From assembly GCF_026210795.1 (NCBI RefSeq), contig NC_089441.1, positions 4,836,001 to 4,900,000 of the forward strand: DNA of 64,000 nucleotides, in the 5' to 3' direction. Numbering within the stretch: position 1 is the first letter of the stretch; each line of letters begins with the position of its first letter. The position numbers and the translations under genes were made by a program. The notes under the pieces were generated by a model. That model was not told the origin of the DNA. It saw only the letters and a program-made list of their open reading frames with translations, and searched no databases. Below are positions 11,255 to 21,954 of this stretch, piece by piece. The DNA comes from Rhizophagus irregularis (lineage: Eukaryota > Glomeromycota > Glomeromycetes > Glomerales > Glomeraceae).

Positions 11255-11360
11255 AAAGGTGAAACCTCTTATATAGTGCCAAAACGCCAAAATGCCAAAA
11301 CTGCGAAACCTGTCAAAATTGCGAAACTGCCAAAACATGCTGAAACCTCTATAACAGGTT
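11255..11360. repeat. Subterminal GCCAAAAC/GCGAAAC repeats of E2
   Basis: Many close copies of GCCAAAACG, TGCGAAACC and TGCTGAAACC follow the left terminal repeat. Similar motifs lie inside the right end (15960-16095) and throughout the 244 bp MITEs. Subterminal repeats of hAT elements are known transposase-binding sites, so this role is likely here, though only inferred. Confidence 0.55.
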
Positions 11361-11501
11361 TCTCTGTAGTTTCAGCATAATTGATCATAAGATTTGCATA
11401 TAGTTACGCCAAGTTACACCAATTAATAATATAATTTAGATGTTCAAATAATCTACAGATAAAAGATTAAACTTCAATATTTTACCGTCGTCTTAATTCT
11501 T

Positions 11502-11735
11502 TTAAGCTTTATCTAGTGTTAGAATTTTCATTTCTAACTCCCATATTAATATTATGATATTACACGTTTTTGCAGTTTTTTTAAGGGGCTTATATTCATT
11601 AAAGGAAAATGCGTAACATGCATTTAATAAACCCAATTCTGTCATCTCCTTTAACACTGAATTAAAGTTTCTTTTACTTTCTTCCGGTTTCTTAATAATA
11701 AAATTAATAATAAACTGTTTCAAATGACTGATCAC
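11502..11735 (-). other. Short minus-strand frame at the E2 left end, partly shared with E1
   Basis: Divergent from the transposase and overlapping its start. The frame includes SVLKEMTELGLLNACYAFSF. The matching part of E1 (plus strand, about 18504-18610) keeps a very similar frame starting MEESKRNF before it breaks. This may be a small third gene or merely sequence similarity between two copies of the same element; no domain recognised. Confidence 0.2.
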
Positions 11736-14277
11736 ATAGAAGATTCACCCATTAAAAAGAAAAATAGAGGAGGTCAGCCACCTAATAGCATTTGGGAAGA
11801 TATTAATAAAGGAGAAGCTGTTGGTTCTGGCAAATTTGCCGCCTCCTGCAAGTACTGTAAGAATACATGATCACGCGGTGAGATTTCAAAGCTCGAAGAG
11901 CATCTTTCAAATTATTGTCCAGATGCGCTAGCAGCAGTTGTTAGAAGGTATATGATTAAAGTAATGGAACGGCAAGATAAGTCCAAGTCATCCAAAAAAA
12001 GAAAATACTCTGAAGGTCAAAGTAACATGGATGATTACCATGATTCAACAGAGCTTAACGAATAAAGATGTACACGAATTAATCGTGCATTAGTTAAATT
12101 TTTTATTGTGTGCGGAATTGCGTTTAAAATAGTGAAATATCCCTTTTTCATCAATTTTATAAAAGAGCTTAATGCCGGCTACAATTAAGGTTGCTTGTCT
12201 AAACCTCTTCAAAATCCTACGATTAGTTTCGTCAAAATTTTACTATAGATTTATTATAGTTTCGGCAGAGTTTCAGCAGTTTCGGCATTTATAATAAGTT
12301 TCGGCAGTTTCGTCTTTCTCCAAAGTTTCGCCAGTTTTTTAATATAACTTTAATATAGTTTCGGCAGAATTTCACTTTTCGGCGAAACGCCATCTTGCCT
12401 AAACCCCTAGGTTTCGGCAAGCAACCTTAGCTACAATACACCAACAAGGGAAGTATTAGTAAATCAACTACTACTTGAACGTGAATTAGCTCAAGTGAAC
12501 TTCAAAGTTAATTCTGAACTTGAAAAGGAAACGAATTTAACGTTAGGTTTGTTAAATTAAATAGGCTATCATACGTGATTTTTTATTTAATCTTACTTAC
12601 TATATAATATTAATTTATAATTTAGCCTTTGATGGTTGGACGTCTGGTACACATCGTTCAATTTGGAACTTCATTGTAATGACTCCGTCGCGTAAAGAAT
12701 ATCTTTATCAACTTTCTGATTTGTCTGAAAATTCGCACACTGCAGAATATTTAGTTACGGTAATTGAAAAAGTTATAGAAGGTATTGGAGAAAATCGAAT
12801 ATGTGCTGTAGTTTCTGATAATGCGGCCAATGTTCGTAATGCACAAAAAATTATACATGAGAATCATCCAACGATTGAGAATGTGCGATGCGTTGCACAT
12901 TCTATCAATTTAATTGCATGCGACATCGTCAAAGAGAAGTTTGGGGAACGTTTATTAAAAGGTGTTAATATTTTGACAACCTTTTTTAGAAGTTCTCATC
13001 AGGCTAATGCAAAACTTGCTTAAATAATTAAAGAAAAAGGAATTAGTGGAGGAGGATTAAAATTATATTGCAAGACACGCTGAACTACTGCTAGTGAATC
13101 CGTAAATTCAGTAATAAATTTGGAATCAGCACTAGAAAAAATGGCCAGCGATCACAATAAAGTGCTAACAAATGACAAAATAAAACCGATTATTCAATCG
13201 AGAAATTTTTTTAAATTTACGAGTTCTTGGATTTGTTCTGAATCCTCTAAGAAAAGCAGTACTTTCATTAGAATCGAGAAGAGCTACACTTGCAGATTGT
13301 TTCCTGAGCTTGGCAAGATTTGCAGCTACATTAAAAAAGTTACCTAAATCATTAAATCCTGCATTTCAAAGTCATTGTATCAAAGTAATAAATGAAAGAT
13401 TTGATGAGTTCGATGATAATAAGTATATTACTTGTTTTTTTATGGATCCAAGATTTAGAAACGTGTCACTTAAAAAATGCACCCTCATGAGAATTATCAA
13501 ATGTGCAGCTTCAATCGGGAAAAATTTAGGTTTTAATCGTTACGAAGCTAAAACTTTATGTGATCAAATACAGAAATATATTAATGAGCAAGAACCATTT
13601 GACCTAGATATCAGTTTTGCTAAAGATAATCCCGTGAATTGGTGAAAATATATTAATACCGAACCAGAATCAGATGTCCTGCCAAGAATTGTAAGTTATC
13701 TATTTGCAATATGTCCTAACTCAGCAATTTGCGAACATGGATTTTGACTTTAGGATGGCTATTTCATAAATGTCGCTTAAATCTTAATATGGATAAACTA
13801 GAATCCATGTGCAAATTAATTTTGTATTGGAAATCCAATTCAAAAACTGAACTTGGATTTTATGGAATTGATCAAAAAAAGAATACTCGTCTTAGTGATG
13901 ATGAGATCAATATACGTATTGCAGAAGCTTTTGCAGAAGATGACGATGAGAAATATAATGAGGAGCAAGCTTCTACTCAGAGATTAACTACAAGCGGTGA
14001 AACAATACCCGAAGACAATTGCTGTGTAATAATCAAAAGTCTATGGATTGATCAATTTGTTAATTTATCGCATGATTCAATTACTAGTGAAATCAGTGAT
14101 ATTCCAAGAGATATATTGGATGATTCAGATGAAAATAATGCAGAAGATGATGAAGTTGATGATAGTGGTAATAACAAGAGAGCTGGGGAAGGGGACTATA
14201 ATTATGATATAGATGATGTATTAGGTATGGATGACGGTGATAATAATAACGATAATTATGATGATAATGAGGAATAA
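11724..14277 (+). pseudogene. hAT transposase of E2 (BED finger, DUF659-like, hAT C-terminal dimerisation)
   Basis: A DNA transposase would cut and paste the element in the nucleus; this copy is broken. The N-terminus MTDHIEDS leads into a BED zinc finger (CKYCKNT, then HLSNYC). After a 244 bp MITE the frame continues to a 79 bp intron at 12547-12625. It then reads FDGWTSGTHRSIWNFIV, the hAT DGWT region, followed by SDNAANVRNA and CVAHSINLIACD. The C-terminal dimerisation part is near 13670-13860 (LPRIVSYLFAICPNSAICEHG), then an acidic tail to 14277. Breaks: TGA at 11868 in the BED finger where E1 has tryptophan, TAA at 12063 and 13021, TGA at 13081 and 13645, and frameshifts near 13210 and 13740. 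Confidence 0.85.
12186..12429. mobile_element. 244 bp MITE of the E1/E2 hAT family, in the E2 transposase
   Basis: Ends TAAGGTTGCTTGTC and GGCAAGCAACCTTA match the E2 termini. Perfect target duplication GCTACAAT at 12178-12185 and 12430-12437. Removing the MITE and one duplication restores an uninterrupted frame across the site. The interior consists of TTTCGGCAG-like repeats and no gene. Confidence 0.9.
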
Positions 14278-14891
14278 TAATAATGAGAATTAATTACAAT
14301 AGTTAATCCAATGAGAATTAATTCTAATATCATGTGATTTAAATAATGATACTATTTAGGAAATAAATGATGTAATTATGCAGGGCAAAATATTCGTGAT
14401 CAAAGTCCAGTTAACATATAATTATGCAGGCAATTGTAATTTTATATTATATTTTAAAACATTGCAATTTAATTAAGGAATAAGGATAAGCATATTATAT
14501 TTTAAAAATAGTGCAATTTAATTGAGAAATAAGAATAAGCATATTTTATTAGAATCAATAAGTTTTAAGAACTTCGTTAATTAAATTTATTATATTAGAT
14601 CAATAAATTTTAAGAACTGCGTTACAAAAAAAAATTTAGAACTGTGTTAATTAAATTTATTACATTAGAATCAAAACTGTATTTATTTTGTTACAAATAC
14701 TTTAATTATGTAGAATGTTATTATGTTCATCAGTTCATGTTTTAAACATTATAACAAATTTTAAAATTAGTATAAATATTATGAAATTTGAAGTATATAG
14801 GATTTTTTTTTCGCAATTCAAAACCAAATTGTATTTTAATTTTCAAATTGTATTTAATTTTCAAGTTACGAAAAAATCATAAAAATAAAAA
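14278..14891. other. Spacer between the two genes of E2
   Basis: AT-rich, conserved in E1 (complement of roughly 5067-6214 minus the retrocopy). It contains a tandem near-duplication around TTAAATTTATTA-AGATCAA (14570-14700). It probably holds the transposase 3' end and the promoter of the trihelix-RS gene. Confidence 0.5.
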
Positions 14892-15797
14892 ATGGCAGCA
14901 ATAGTACCTTTTGTTCCACCGCCACCACCAGTATTCCAATTAAGGTTGCTTGCCGAAACCTAGAGGTTTAGGCAAGATGGCGTTTCGCCAAAAAGTGAAA
15001 TTCTGCTGAAACTATATTAAAGTTATATTAAAAAACTGGCAAAACTTTGGAGAAAGGCGAAACTGCTGAAACTTATTATAAATGCCGAAACTGCCAAAAC
15101 TCTGCCGAAACTATAATAAATCTATAGTAAAATTTTGACGAAACTAATCGTAGGATTTTGAAGAGGTTTAGACAAGCAACCTTAATTCCAATGGACAATT
15201 AACGCTGCTAGGCAATTAATCGCCGAGCGAAGAAATATACATCAGCAATTCGAAAGAATTTCAAACTGTCACCATGTAAATGCATGGACAATAATAGCAA
15301 ATAGGGTGTTCGCTGCAACTGGATTTGCAGCGACACCCAGGTAGGCAATGCTCTACAAAATGGAATACCCTCAAACGAGGTTATAAAAACCTCAGTAGGA
15401 TAATAAATAATAATGATGATGACATTCCTATTGTAAGCCCAAATAGTTTTGATAGAGCGTGTTTCGCTGATATGAACGATGAATTTTGGCTACAAACCAG
15501 TAATTATTATTAATTATTATTTTAAATTAATTTTATTTAGGCAATTAATTCAATTCATTAATATTTTTATTGGATTTTAGATCTGTTTAGACGAGAGTAT
15601 TGACGGCGGCATGCTGCGCATGATCGATGTCGATATGAATATAGATTGCGAAGGGAAAGAAGGAAATCGCGATCTAGGTCTCGATCAAGAAGTAGAGATA
15701 GAAGTAAAGATAGAAGACGAGACAGAAGTAGAGATAGAAGACGGATAGAAGTAGAGATAGAAAAAGAGGTAGAAGCAGGTCTCCACATAGAAGATAA
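14892..15797 (+). pseudogene. Trihelix (Myb/SANT-like) + RS-domain gene of hAT element E2, broken
   Basis: The ATG at 14892 gives MAAIVPFVPPPPPVFQ, then a 244 bp MITE splits the frame. Past it the frame reads as a trihelix domain: W-T-I-N-A-A-R-Q-L, ERRNIHQQFERI, NAWTIIANRVFAATGFAATP, QCSTKW and LKRGYKNL, with the spaced tryptophans and QC-KW motif of the Myb/SANT-like family. It continues to NDEFWLQT, an intron from about 15499 to 15580, and a second exon rich in RS/RD dipeptides ending RSPHRR. Breaks: a 4-base insertion before QCSTKW (near 15341), a TGA in exon 2 (about 15600) and a one-base loss in the RS tail. Same strand as the transposase, about 0.6 kb downstream. Nuclear DNA binding is likely; the RS tail might bind splicing factors, which is speculative. 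Confidence 0.75.
14941..15184. mobile_element. 244 bp MITE of the E1/E2 hAT family, in the E2 trihelix gene
   Basis: Ends TAAGGTTGCTTGCC and GACAAGCAACCTTA; perfect duplication ATTCCAAT at 14933-14940 and 15185-15192. Same length as, and in opposite orientation to, the MITE at 12186. Without it the gene reads straight from the proline run into the trihelix domain. Confidence 0.9.
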
Positions 15798-16114
15798 AGA
15801 TATTAAATTTTAATTTTTATTATATTTTTAATCGTATATTTTATTATTTTAATATTAAATATTATAAAATAAATATTTACATACAAAAAATTATATTGTC
15901 TTTATTCTTATAAATTGTTTAAATGCCGAAACTCTAATTAAATCATATATAAAGTATTGCTGAAACGCCAAAACAGTTTCGGTAAATTACGGCAGTTTCG
16001 CGATTTTAATAGGTTTCCCAGTTTTGGCATTTCTTGATGATTTCGCGAAACTAGTTTCAGCAGTTTCGCATACGCCATTCTGCCAAAACCCTCTAGTTTC
16101 GGCAAGCAACCTTA

Positions 16115-18208
16115 TTCGTAACAGTCAAAACCTAAATTTTTCCCAATTGAAGCTGCATATTTGATAATTTTCATAAAGACGCATTTTTTAAGTGGCGCTA
16201 TTAACCGATTCAGTACGTTGAATAGATTAACTATGATTTGTAGTCAGGAAAATTAAGTACGTTTAACTATGACTGAAATCCAATCAAACAAGACACGCTT
16301 AAAATAGGGAGTTCATTTATAGTGTAAAAGGTTATACTTTATTATAGAACTTTATAATTACAAGAACTTATTTAAACTAATAGGAACTAAAAGAACTAAG
16401 GTGAACTGAAAGAACTAAACTTATAATGAAGAAAAATACCAACATTATTTATATAAAAGTTATTACATATAAAGATATAATAAATATAATAGATATAATA
16501 AATATAAGAAATATAACTAATATAATAAATATAATAAATAAATTAAATATTATAAATAAAATAATTATATCGTTTATATTAAATATAATTAATATAATAA
16601 AAATAATAGGCTAAGTTGGCTGCGGCTAGGTCAGCTTGACACAGTTGGGCACAGTAGATCCTAATTTCCCACATAATCTTCTGGCATAGTAAGTTATAAC
16701 TCTACATGTAACTAGGAGTAATAGCGCGTTCAGTTTCTAAATCTGATATCCATAAAAAAATAAGTATATACTTATCATCATCAAACTCATTAAATCTTTC
16801 ATTTATTACTTTGATACAATGACTTTGAAATGCAGGATTTAATGATTTGGATAACTTTTTTAATGTAGCTGCAAGTCTTGTCAAGCTCAGGAAACAATCT
16901 GCAAGTGTAGCTCTTCTCGATTCTAATGAAAGTACTGCTTTTCTTAGAGGATTCAGAACAAATCCAAGAACTCGTAAATTTGAAAAAAAAATTTCAATTG
17001 AATAATTGGTTTTATTTTATCATTTGTTAGCACTTTATCCTGATTGCTGGCCATTTTTTCTAGTACTGATTCTAAATTTATTACTGAATTTACGGATTCA
17101 CTAGCAGTAATCCAGCGTGTCTTGCAATATAATTTTAATCCTCCTCTACTAATTCCTTTTTCTTTAATTATTTAAGCAAGTTTTGCATTAGCCTGATGAG
17201 AACTTCTAAAAAAGGTTATCAAAATATTAACATGTTTTAATAAACGTTCCCTAAACTTCTCTTTAACGATATCGCATGCAATTAAATTGATAGAATATGC
17301 AACGCATCGCACATTCTCAATCTTTGGATAATTCTCATATATAATTTTTCATGTATTACGAATATTGGTCGCATTATCGGAAACTACAGCACATATTCAA
17401 TTTTCTCCAATATCTTCTATAACTTTTTCAATTACTGTAACTAAATATTCTGCAGTATGCGAATTTTCTGACAAATCAGAAAGTTGATAAAAATATTCTT
17501 TACGTGATGGAGTCATTACAATTTTGAACAATATGTATCAGACGTCCAACCATCAAAGACTAAATTATAAATTAATTTTATATAGTAAGTAAGATTAAAT
17601 AAAAATCATGTATGATAGCCTATTTAATTTAACAAACCTAACGTTAAATTTGTTTTCTTTTCAAGCTTAGAATTAACTTTAAAGTTCACTTGAGCTAATT
17701 CATGTTCAAGTAGTTAATTTACTAATACTCCCCTTGTTGGTGTATTGTATCTGGCATTAAACTCTTTTATAAAATTAATGAAAAAGGGATGTTCCACTAT
17801 TCTAAGCATAATTCCACACGCAATAAAAAATTTAATTACTAATGCATGATTAATTCGTATACATCTTTATTCGTTAAGCTCCGTTGAATCATGGTAATCA
17901 TCCATATTACTTTGACTTTCAGAGTATTTTCTTTTTTTGGATGACTTGGACTTATCTTGCCGTTCCATTACTTTAATCATATACCTTTTAACAACTGCTA
18001 CTGGCGCATCTGGACAATGGTTTAAAAGATGCTTTTCGAGCTTTGAAACTTTACCATATGACCATGTATTTTTACAATACTTGCAGGAGGCGGCAAATTT
18101 GCTAGAACTAATAGCTTTTCCTTTATTAATATCTTTCCAAATGCTATTAGATGGCCAATCTCCTTTATTTTTCTTTTTAATGGATGAATTTTCTATGTGA
18201 TCAGTCAT
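16115..18208 (-). pseudogene. hAT transposase of E1, N-terminal and central part
   Basis: The open frame 18208-17867 encodes MTDHIENSSIKKK and an intact-looking BED finger (CKYCKNTWSYGK, then HLLNHC) followed by a basic stretch. Below it the frame is broken many times, but the same hAT regions as in E2 can be followed to 16728. After a 0.5 kb insertion they resume at 16194-16115, where E2 is inserted; the next bases of the gene lie at 11217-11197. This copy is expected to be inactive, although the 113-residue BED piece alone is uninterrupted. Confidence 0.8.
16195..16727. mobile_element. 0.5 kb unclassified insertion in the E1 transposase
   Basis: The insertion is absent from the E2 transposase at the same point. 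Its ends carry an inverted GCGCTATTA / TAATAGCGC. The middle is a run of AATATAATAAATATAAT repeats (about 16430-16610). No clean target duplication was found, so the boundaries are approximate and the class unknown. Confidence 0.45.
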
Positions 18209-18222
18209 TTAAAAATTGAAAC

Positions 18223-18465
18223 TAAGGTTACTTGCCAAAACTTAGGGGTTTAGGCAATATGGCGTTTCGCCGAAAAGCGAAATTCTGCCAAAACTATATT
18301 AAAGTTATATTAAAAAACTGGCAAAACTTTGGAGAAAGGCGAAACTGCCAAAACTTATTGTAAATGCCGAAACTGCCGAAACTCTGCCGAAACTATAATA
18401 AATCTATAGTAAATTTTGATGAAACTAATCGAAAGATTTTGAAGAGGTTTAGACAAGCAACCTTA
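18223..18465. mobile_element. 243 bp MITE of the E1/E2 hAT family, upstream of the E1 transposase start
   Basis: Ends TAAGGTTACTTGCC and GACAAGCAACCTTA; perfect 8 bp duplication ATTGAAAC at 18215-18222 and 18466-18473. It sits 15 bp upstream of the E1 transposase ATG on the minus strand. Confidence 0.9.
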
Positions 18466-19787
18466 ATTGAAACAGTTTATTATTAATTTTATTATTAAGA
18501 AAATGGAAGAAAGTAAAAGAAACTTTAGTTCAATGTTAAAGGAGATGATAGAATTGGGTTTATTAAATGCATGTTACGCATTTTCCTTTAATGAATATAA
18601 GCTTCTTAAAAAAAACTGCAAAAATGTGTAATATCATAATATTAATATAGGAGTTAGAAATAAAAATTCTAATATTAGATAAAGCTTAAAATAACTAAGA
18701 AGACGGTAAAATATTGAAGTTTAATCTTTTATCTGTAGATTATTTGATCATCTAAATTATATTATTAATTGGTGTAACTTGGCGTAACTATATGCAAATC
18801 TTATGATCAATTATGCCGAAACTATGGAGAAATCTATTATAGTGGTTTTGGCATATTTCAGCAGTTTCGCAATTTTGACAGGTTTTGCAGTTTTGGCATT
18901 TTGGACACTATATAAGAGGTTTCACCTTTCAGCATTAGGCCAAACAGGTTTTGGCAAGCAACTTTAATAACTGCATAGTTTCATTATTTTACAATACTAT
19001 ATTTCATTATATAATATTTTTTTTTATAGAGCTAATTTATGTCAACTATTATTCAATTTAAATTAATCTGAAATTATAGAAAAAAGCAATATAATCAAGT
19101 CTGATAAAAATTTTAAAAAAACTAATTAAATATTAAAAATTATTAGTTTATTAAATTAAATAATATAATATTTAACAAATTGGTTTATTATTTAAATTTT
19201 TATTTTTAAAGTTAAAATAATTATATATTACTTAATTAAATTAAAAGTTCATATTTATTATATTTATTGCAATGTAAATTTTTTTTTTTTTAATTAATTT
19301 TATTTATTTTAAATTTTTAAATATTATTTATATTAAATTTAAAAATAAATGATATAATTTTAAATAATAAGAATTGCATTTATTACATACTATTATCCAT
19401 TTATTATAAATTTATACTTTTCTACTTCCATATAATTTTATGTATACTTATAATGTTATAAAACCTTCAAAATTATAAAAAATAAATATATATGTATTTT
19501 ATTTCTTTATATGATATTAAATCTTGCATTTTATATTAAAAATAAAGTATTACTAAATAATTATCAGTAATAATAGTTATATACCAATAATGAATTTATA
19601 ATATAATACTAGCTAGTACTTTATTAGATTTTTAATTTTAGCTAAAAGTATATTATAATACTAATATAGTATTATAATTATTGATAAATTGTAATACTTA
19701 TAAAAATATGTAAAAAAAAAATTTTAATATACAAAATTTTTTAAAAAATATAAAAAGATTTAAATAATAAATATTATTTTTACTAAT

Positions 19788-20049
19788 ACATAAAATTAAA
19801 GTAATCTTAATACTATTTTAATAGTTATTAAATAAAAGTAAAACAAATTTATTAAAGAGAAAAATCATTTTAAGTAAAATTCACCTTTATTATTTATATT
19901 TAGTATTATAATAAAATTTAAATTTTTTCAGTTTAAAAAAGACTTTAATTAATATAATAATATAATAATAATTTATCTTTAATTACTTATATTTACAATT
20001 TTATATAAAGATATGTAATATTTAACATTTAATATATTTACTTAAAATA
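19788..20049. repeat. Direct duplication, copy 1 (about 262 bp)
   Basis: Starts ACATAAAATTAAAGTAATCT and ends in TATATTTACTTAAAAT. It is nearly identical to 20236-20504, differing mainly by C/T changes and a short TAATAAA indel. The 186 bp between the copies includes AGATATACCAGCTAAACCAG, which is unique here. Confidence 0.8.
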
Positions 20050-20235
20050 AAAAGTTTTTAATAAAGGAATACTGAAACTCTCTTTTATGGAGTTTTTTTG
20101 GTTAAATATAGATATACCAGCTAAACCAGTAAACCTCGCTTATTTGCTTATTTGTTAGAAGACTAACTTTGAAATTAACTAAGATTCATATAATATTTGT
20201 TCCTACTTAGTAAAATAAAAGAAACAAAAGTTAAC

Positions 20236-20504
20236 ACATAAAATTAAAGTAATCTTAATACTATTTTAACAGTTATTAAATAAAAGTAAAATAAATTTAT
20301 TAAAAAGGAAAATCATTTTAAGTAAAATTCATTTTTATTATTTATATTTAGTATTATAATAAAATTTAAATTTTTTCAGTTTAAAAAAGATCCTAATTAA
20401 TATAATAATAAATAATATAATAATAATTTATCTTTAATTACTTATATTCACAATTTTACAAAAAGATATATAATATTTAACATTTAATATATTTACTTAA
20501 AATA
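20236..20504. repeat. Direct duplication, copy 2 (about 269 bp)
   Basis: Partner of 19788-20049 in the same orientation. No gene inside. A solo-repeat pair from an ancient insertion or a local duplication are both possible. Confidence 0.8.
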
Positions 20505-20690
20505 TAAGCAATTATTAATATTTGCAATAATATATAATTATATAAATAATATAATATAATTTATATATAATAATAACAGATATAAAAAATATATATTTTA
20601 AATTTAACTTTAATATTTTTAATGATTTAATAAAGAAAAACTAAAAAAAAAGTTAAAATAATATTTAAATTATTTTAAGGATAAATCTAA

Positions 20691-21003
20691 TTGTAACAGC
20701 CTGTTACGCGTCTTATTTGTAACAACCCCAATTTTATCCAATTAAAATTTAAGATCAGGCGTAATGTAAACAAAAACAAAAGATCAGTTGTGTAACTAAG
20801 ACAAAAGAATTTTTTAAAAAATTTCAAGAAACTGCTTATAACTTAAAATTTTGTCTATGAAACTGTCTTAAGTACATTAAGTAAAAGTTTTCCAAATCAA
20901 ATTTTGCATATAAAATTTTATTTGTGAAACACATATTAAATTTATTATTAAAAAAAAATAAAAAAAGGATGTTACAAATAAGATATGTAACAGGCTGTTA
21001 CAA
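20691..21003. mobile_element. 313 bp MITE with TTGTAACAGCCTG termini
   Basis: Inverted ends of about 34 bp: TTGTAACAGCCTGTTAC, then a few mismatched bases, then TCTTATTTGTAACA, with the complement at 20970-21003. Each arm itself contains the palindromic GTAACAGSCTGTTAC. Target duplication not clear; no coding capacity. Confidence 0.65.
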
Positions 21004-21954
21004 ATACATTTTTTCTTATTTTAATACTTTAAATAAACTTATAAAGTATTTTTTTTACTAAATTTTTTTTTTAAAAAAAAATTTTTTCTTGTATATAATA
21101 TTAAATAATTTGTTTAAATAAGGGTAGTAAAATTTATTATATATAATGTGAGACAACTTTTAAATATAAAAAAAAATATTTATTATAATATTCATTTATT
21201 ATCTTTACTTTTATATAATATAAAATCTTATATTATATATAAACTGTTAATAAATTTTATTGTTTAAAAAGTAATTACAGTATTTTATTTAAACTAAAAG
21301 TAACAAAATTTTGAAAATTTAAAAATTTTTTTATAGTTTAAATTGCAAAAAAAAATTATTTTATTTAATAAAAATTTTTTTTTTTTGAAATTTATATAAT
21401 GTAAATTCTTTTTTTTTTTGCAATTGACTGAAAATCATAAAAGAATTTCAAAAATTTTAAAATTCAAAAATATTGTAAAAGAAAAAGTCTGTATTGTATA
21501 AATTTCTAAATTGTTAATTATTTAATGCAAATTTTTCCTTTTTGCAATTCAGATTATTACGGCTATAAAATTTTGAATTTTTGAATTTTGAAATTTCAAA
21601 ATTTTTTATGGATTCAATTGCAAAAAGGAAAAATCTATTCATATATTATACCAATTTTTAAAAAAGGAAACTTTTAACATATTTTTATTACTAAAAAATT
21701 CCCTTTTTAAAAATTTGGATAATGTTTAATTTATATCATTCATATGAGCTAGTATTTTTTATTTATGCATGGCCACTTAAGCCCAGAGTCGGGTAAATTT
21801 GCCTGTAGTTGGGATCCGTAAAATCCTGAATGGTACCAGCGAAATCTTGAAAAATTGGCCGGCATTAAGCATAATGCTGCCTGGTTCGGGATCGGGATTT
21901 TGTGTGGTTTTATCTGACTATATAATCACGTGATTTGTATAGATCTTAAATTAC
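21004..21954. other. AT-rich DNA
   Basis: No gene recognised. Contains several self-similar strings such as AATTTTGAAATTTCAAAATT, and a higher-GC stretch near 21780-21900 (GGCCGGCATTAAG). Confidence 0.4.

Larger units (their letters stand above)
11218..16114 (+). mobile_element. Inner hAT transposon E2, 4.9 kb, two-gene element
   Basis: Inverted ends TAAGGTTGCTTGCC and GGCAAGCAACCTTA are flanked by a perfect 8 bp duplication TTCGTAAC at 11210-11217 and 16115-16122. It is inserted into the E1 transposase gene in the opposite orientation, so E1 and E2 sequence forms a large interrupted inverted repeat. Order on the plus strand: subterminal repeats (GCCAAAACG-like, 11270-11350), transposase gene 11724-14277, trihelix-RS gene 14892-15797, subterminal repeats (TGCCGAAAC-like), right end. 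Two 244 bp MITEs are inserted in its genes. Without them it would be about 4.4 kb. Confidence 0.9.
2793..18966 (-). mobile_element. Outer hAT transposon E1 (decayed, nested host)
   Basis: The ends are TAAGGTTACTTGC at 2793 and its complement GCAACTTTA at 18966, the same terminal repeats as E2. The element reads on the minus strand: 5' end at 18966, transposase pieces at 18208-16728, 16194-16115, 11217-11197 and 6919-6215, then the trihelix-RS gene at 5066-3124 and the 3' end at 2793. Comparing E2 shows that sequence on the two sides of each insertion is contiguous in the ancestral element. The 8 bp flanks (positions 2785-2792 and 18967-18974) do not match each other, so either the target duplication has decayed or the outer ends were rearranged. 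Ancestral length, judged from E2 without its MITEs, is about 4.4 kb. Confidence 0.7.
18967..20690. other. AT-rich DNA with a direct duplication
   Basis: No gene recognised. Apart from the duplication listed separately, the sequence is low-complexity A and T. Confidence 0.5.

Noticed and set aside
16426-16614. Plus-strand frame rich in I and N
   Set aside because: AT-repeat translation inside an insertion; no protein character.
17937-18200. 87-codon plus-strand frame
   Set aside because: Exactly antisense to the BED-finger exon of the E1 transposase.
19788-20504. LTR retrotransposon
   Set aside because: Direct repeats are present, but the core is only 186 bp, without primer-binding site, polypurine tract or coding sequence.
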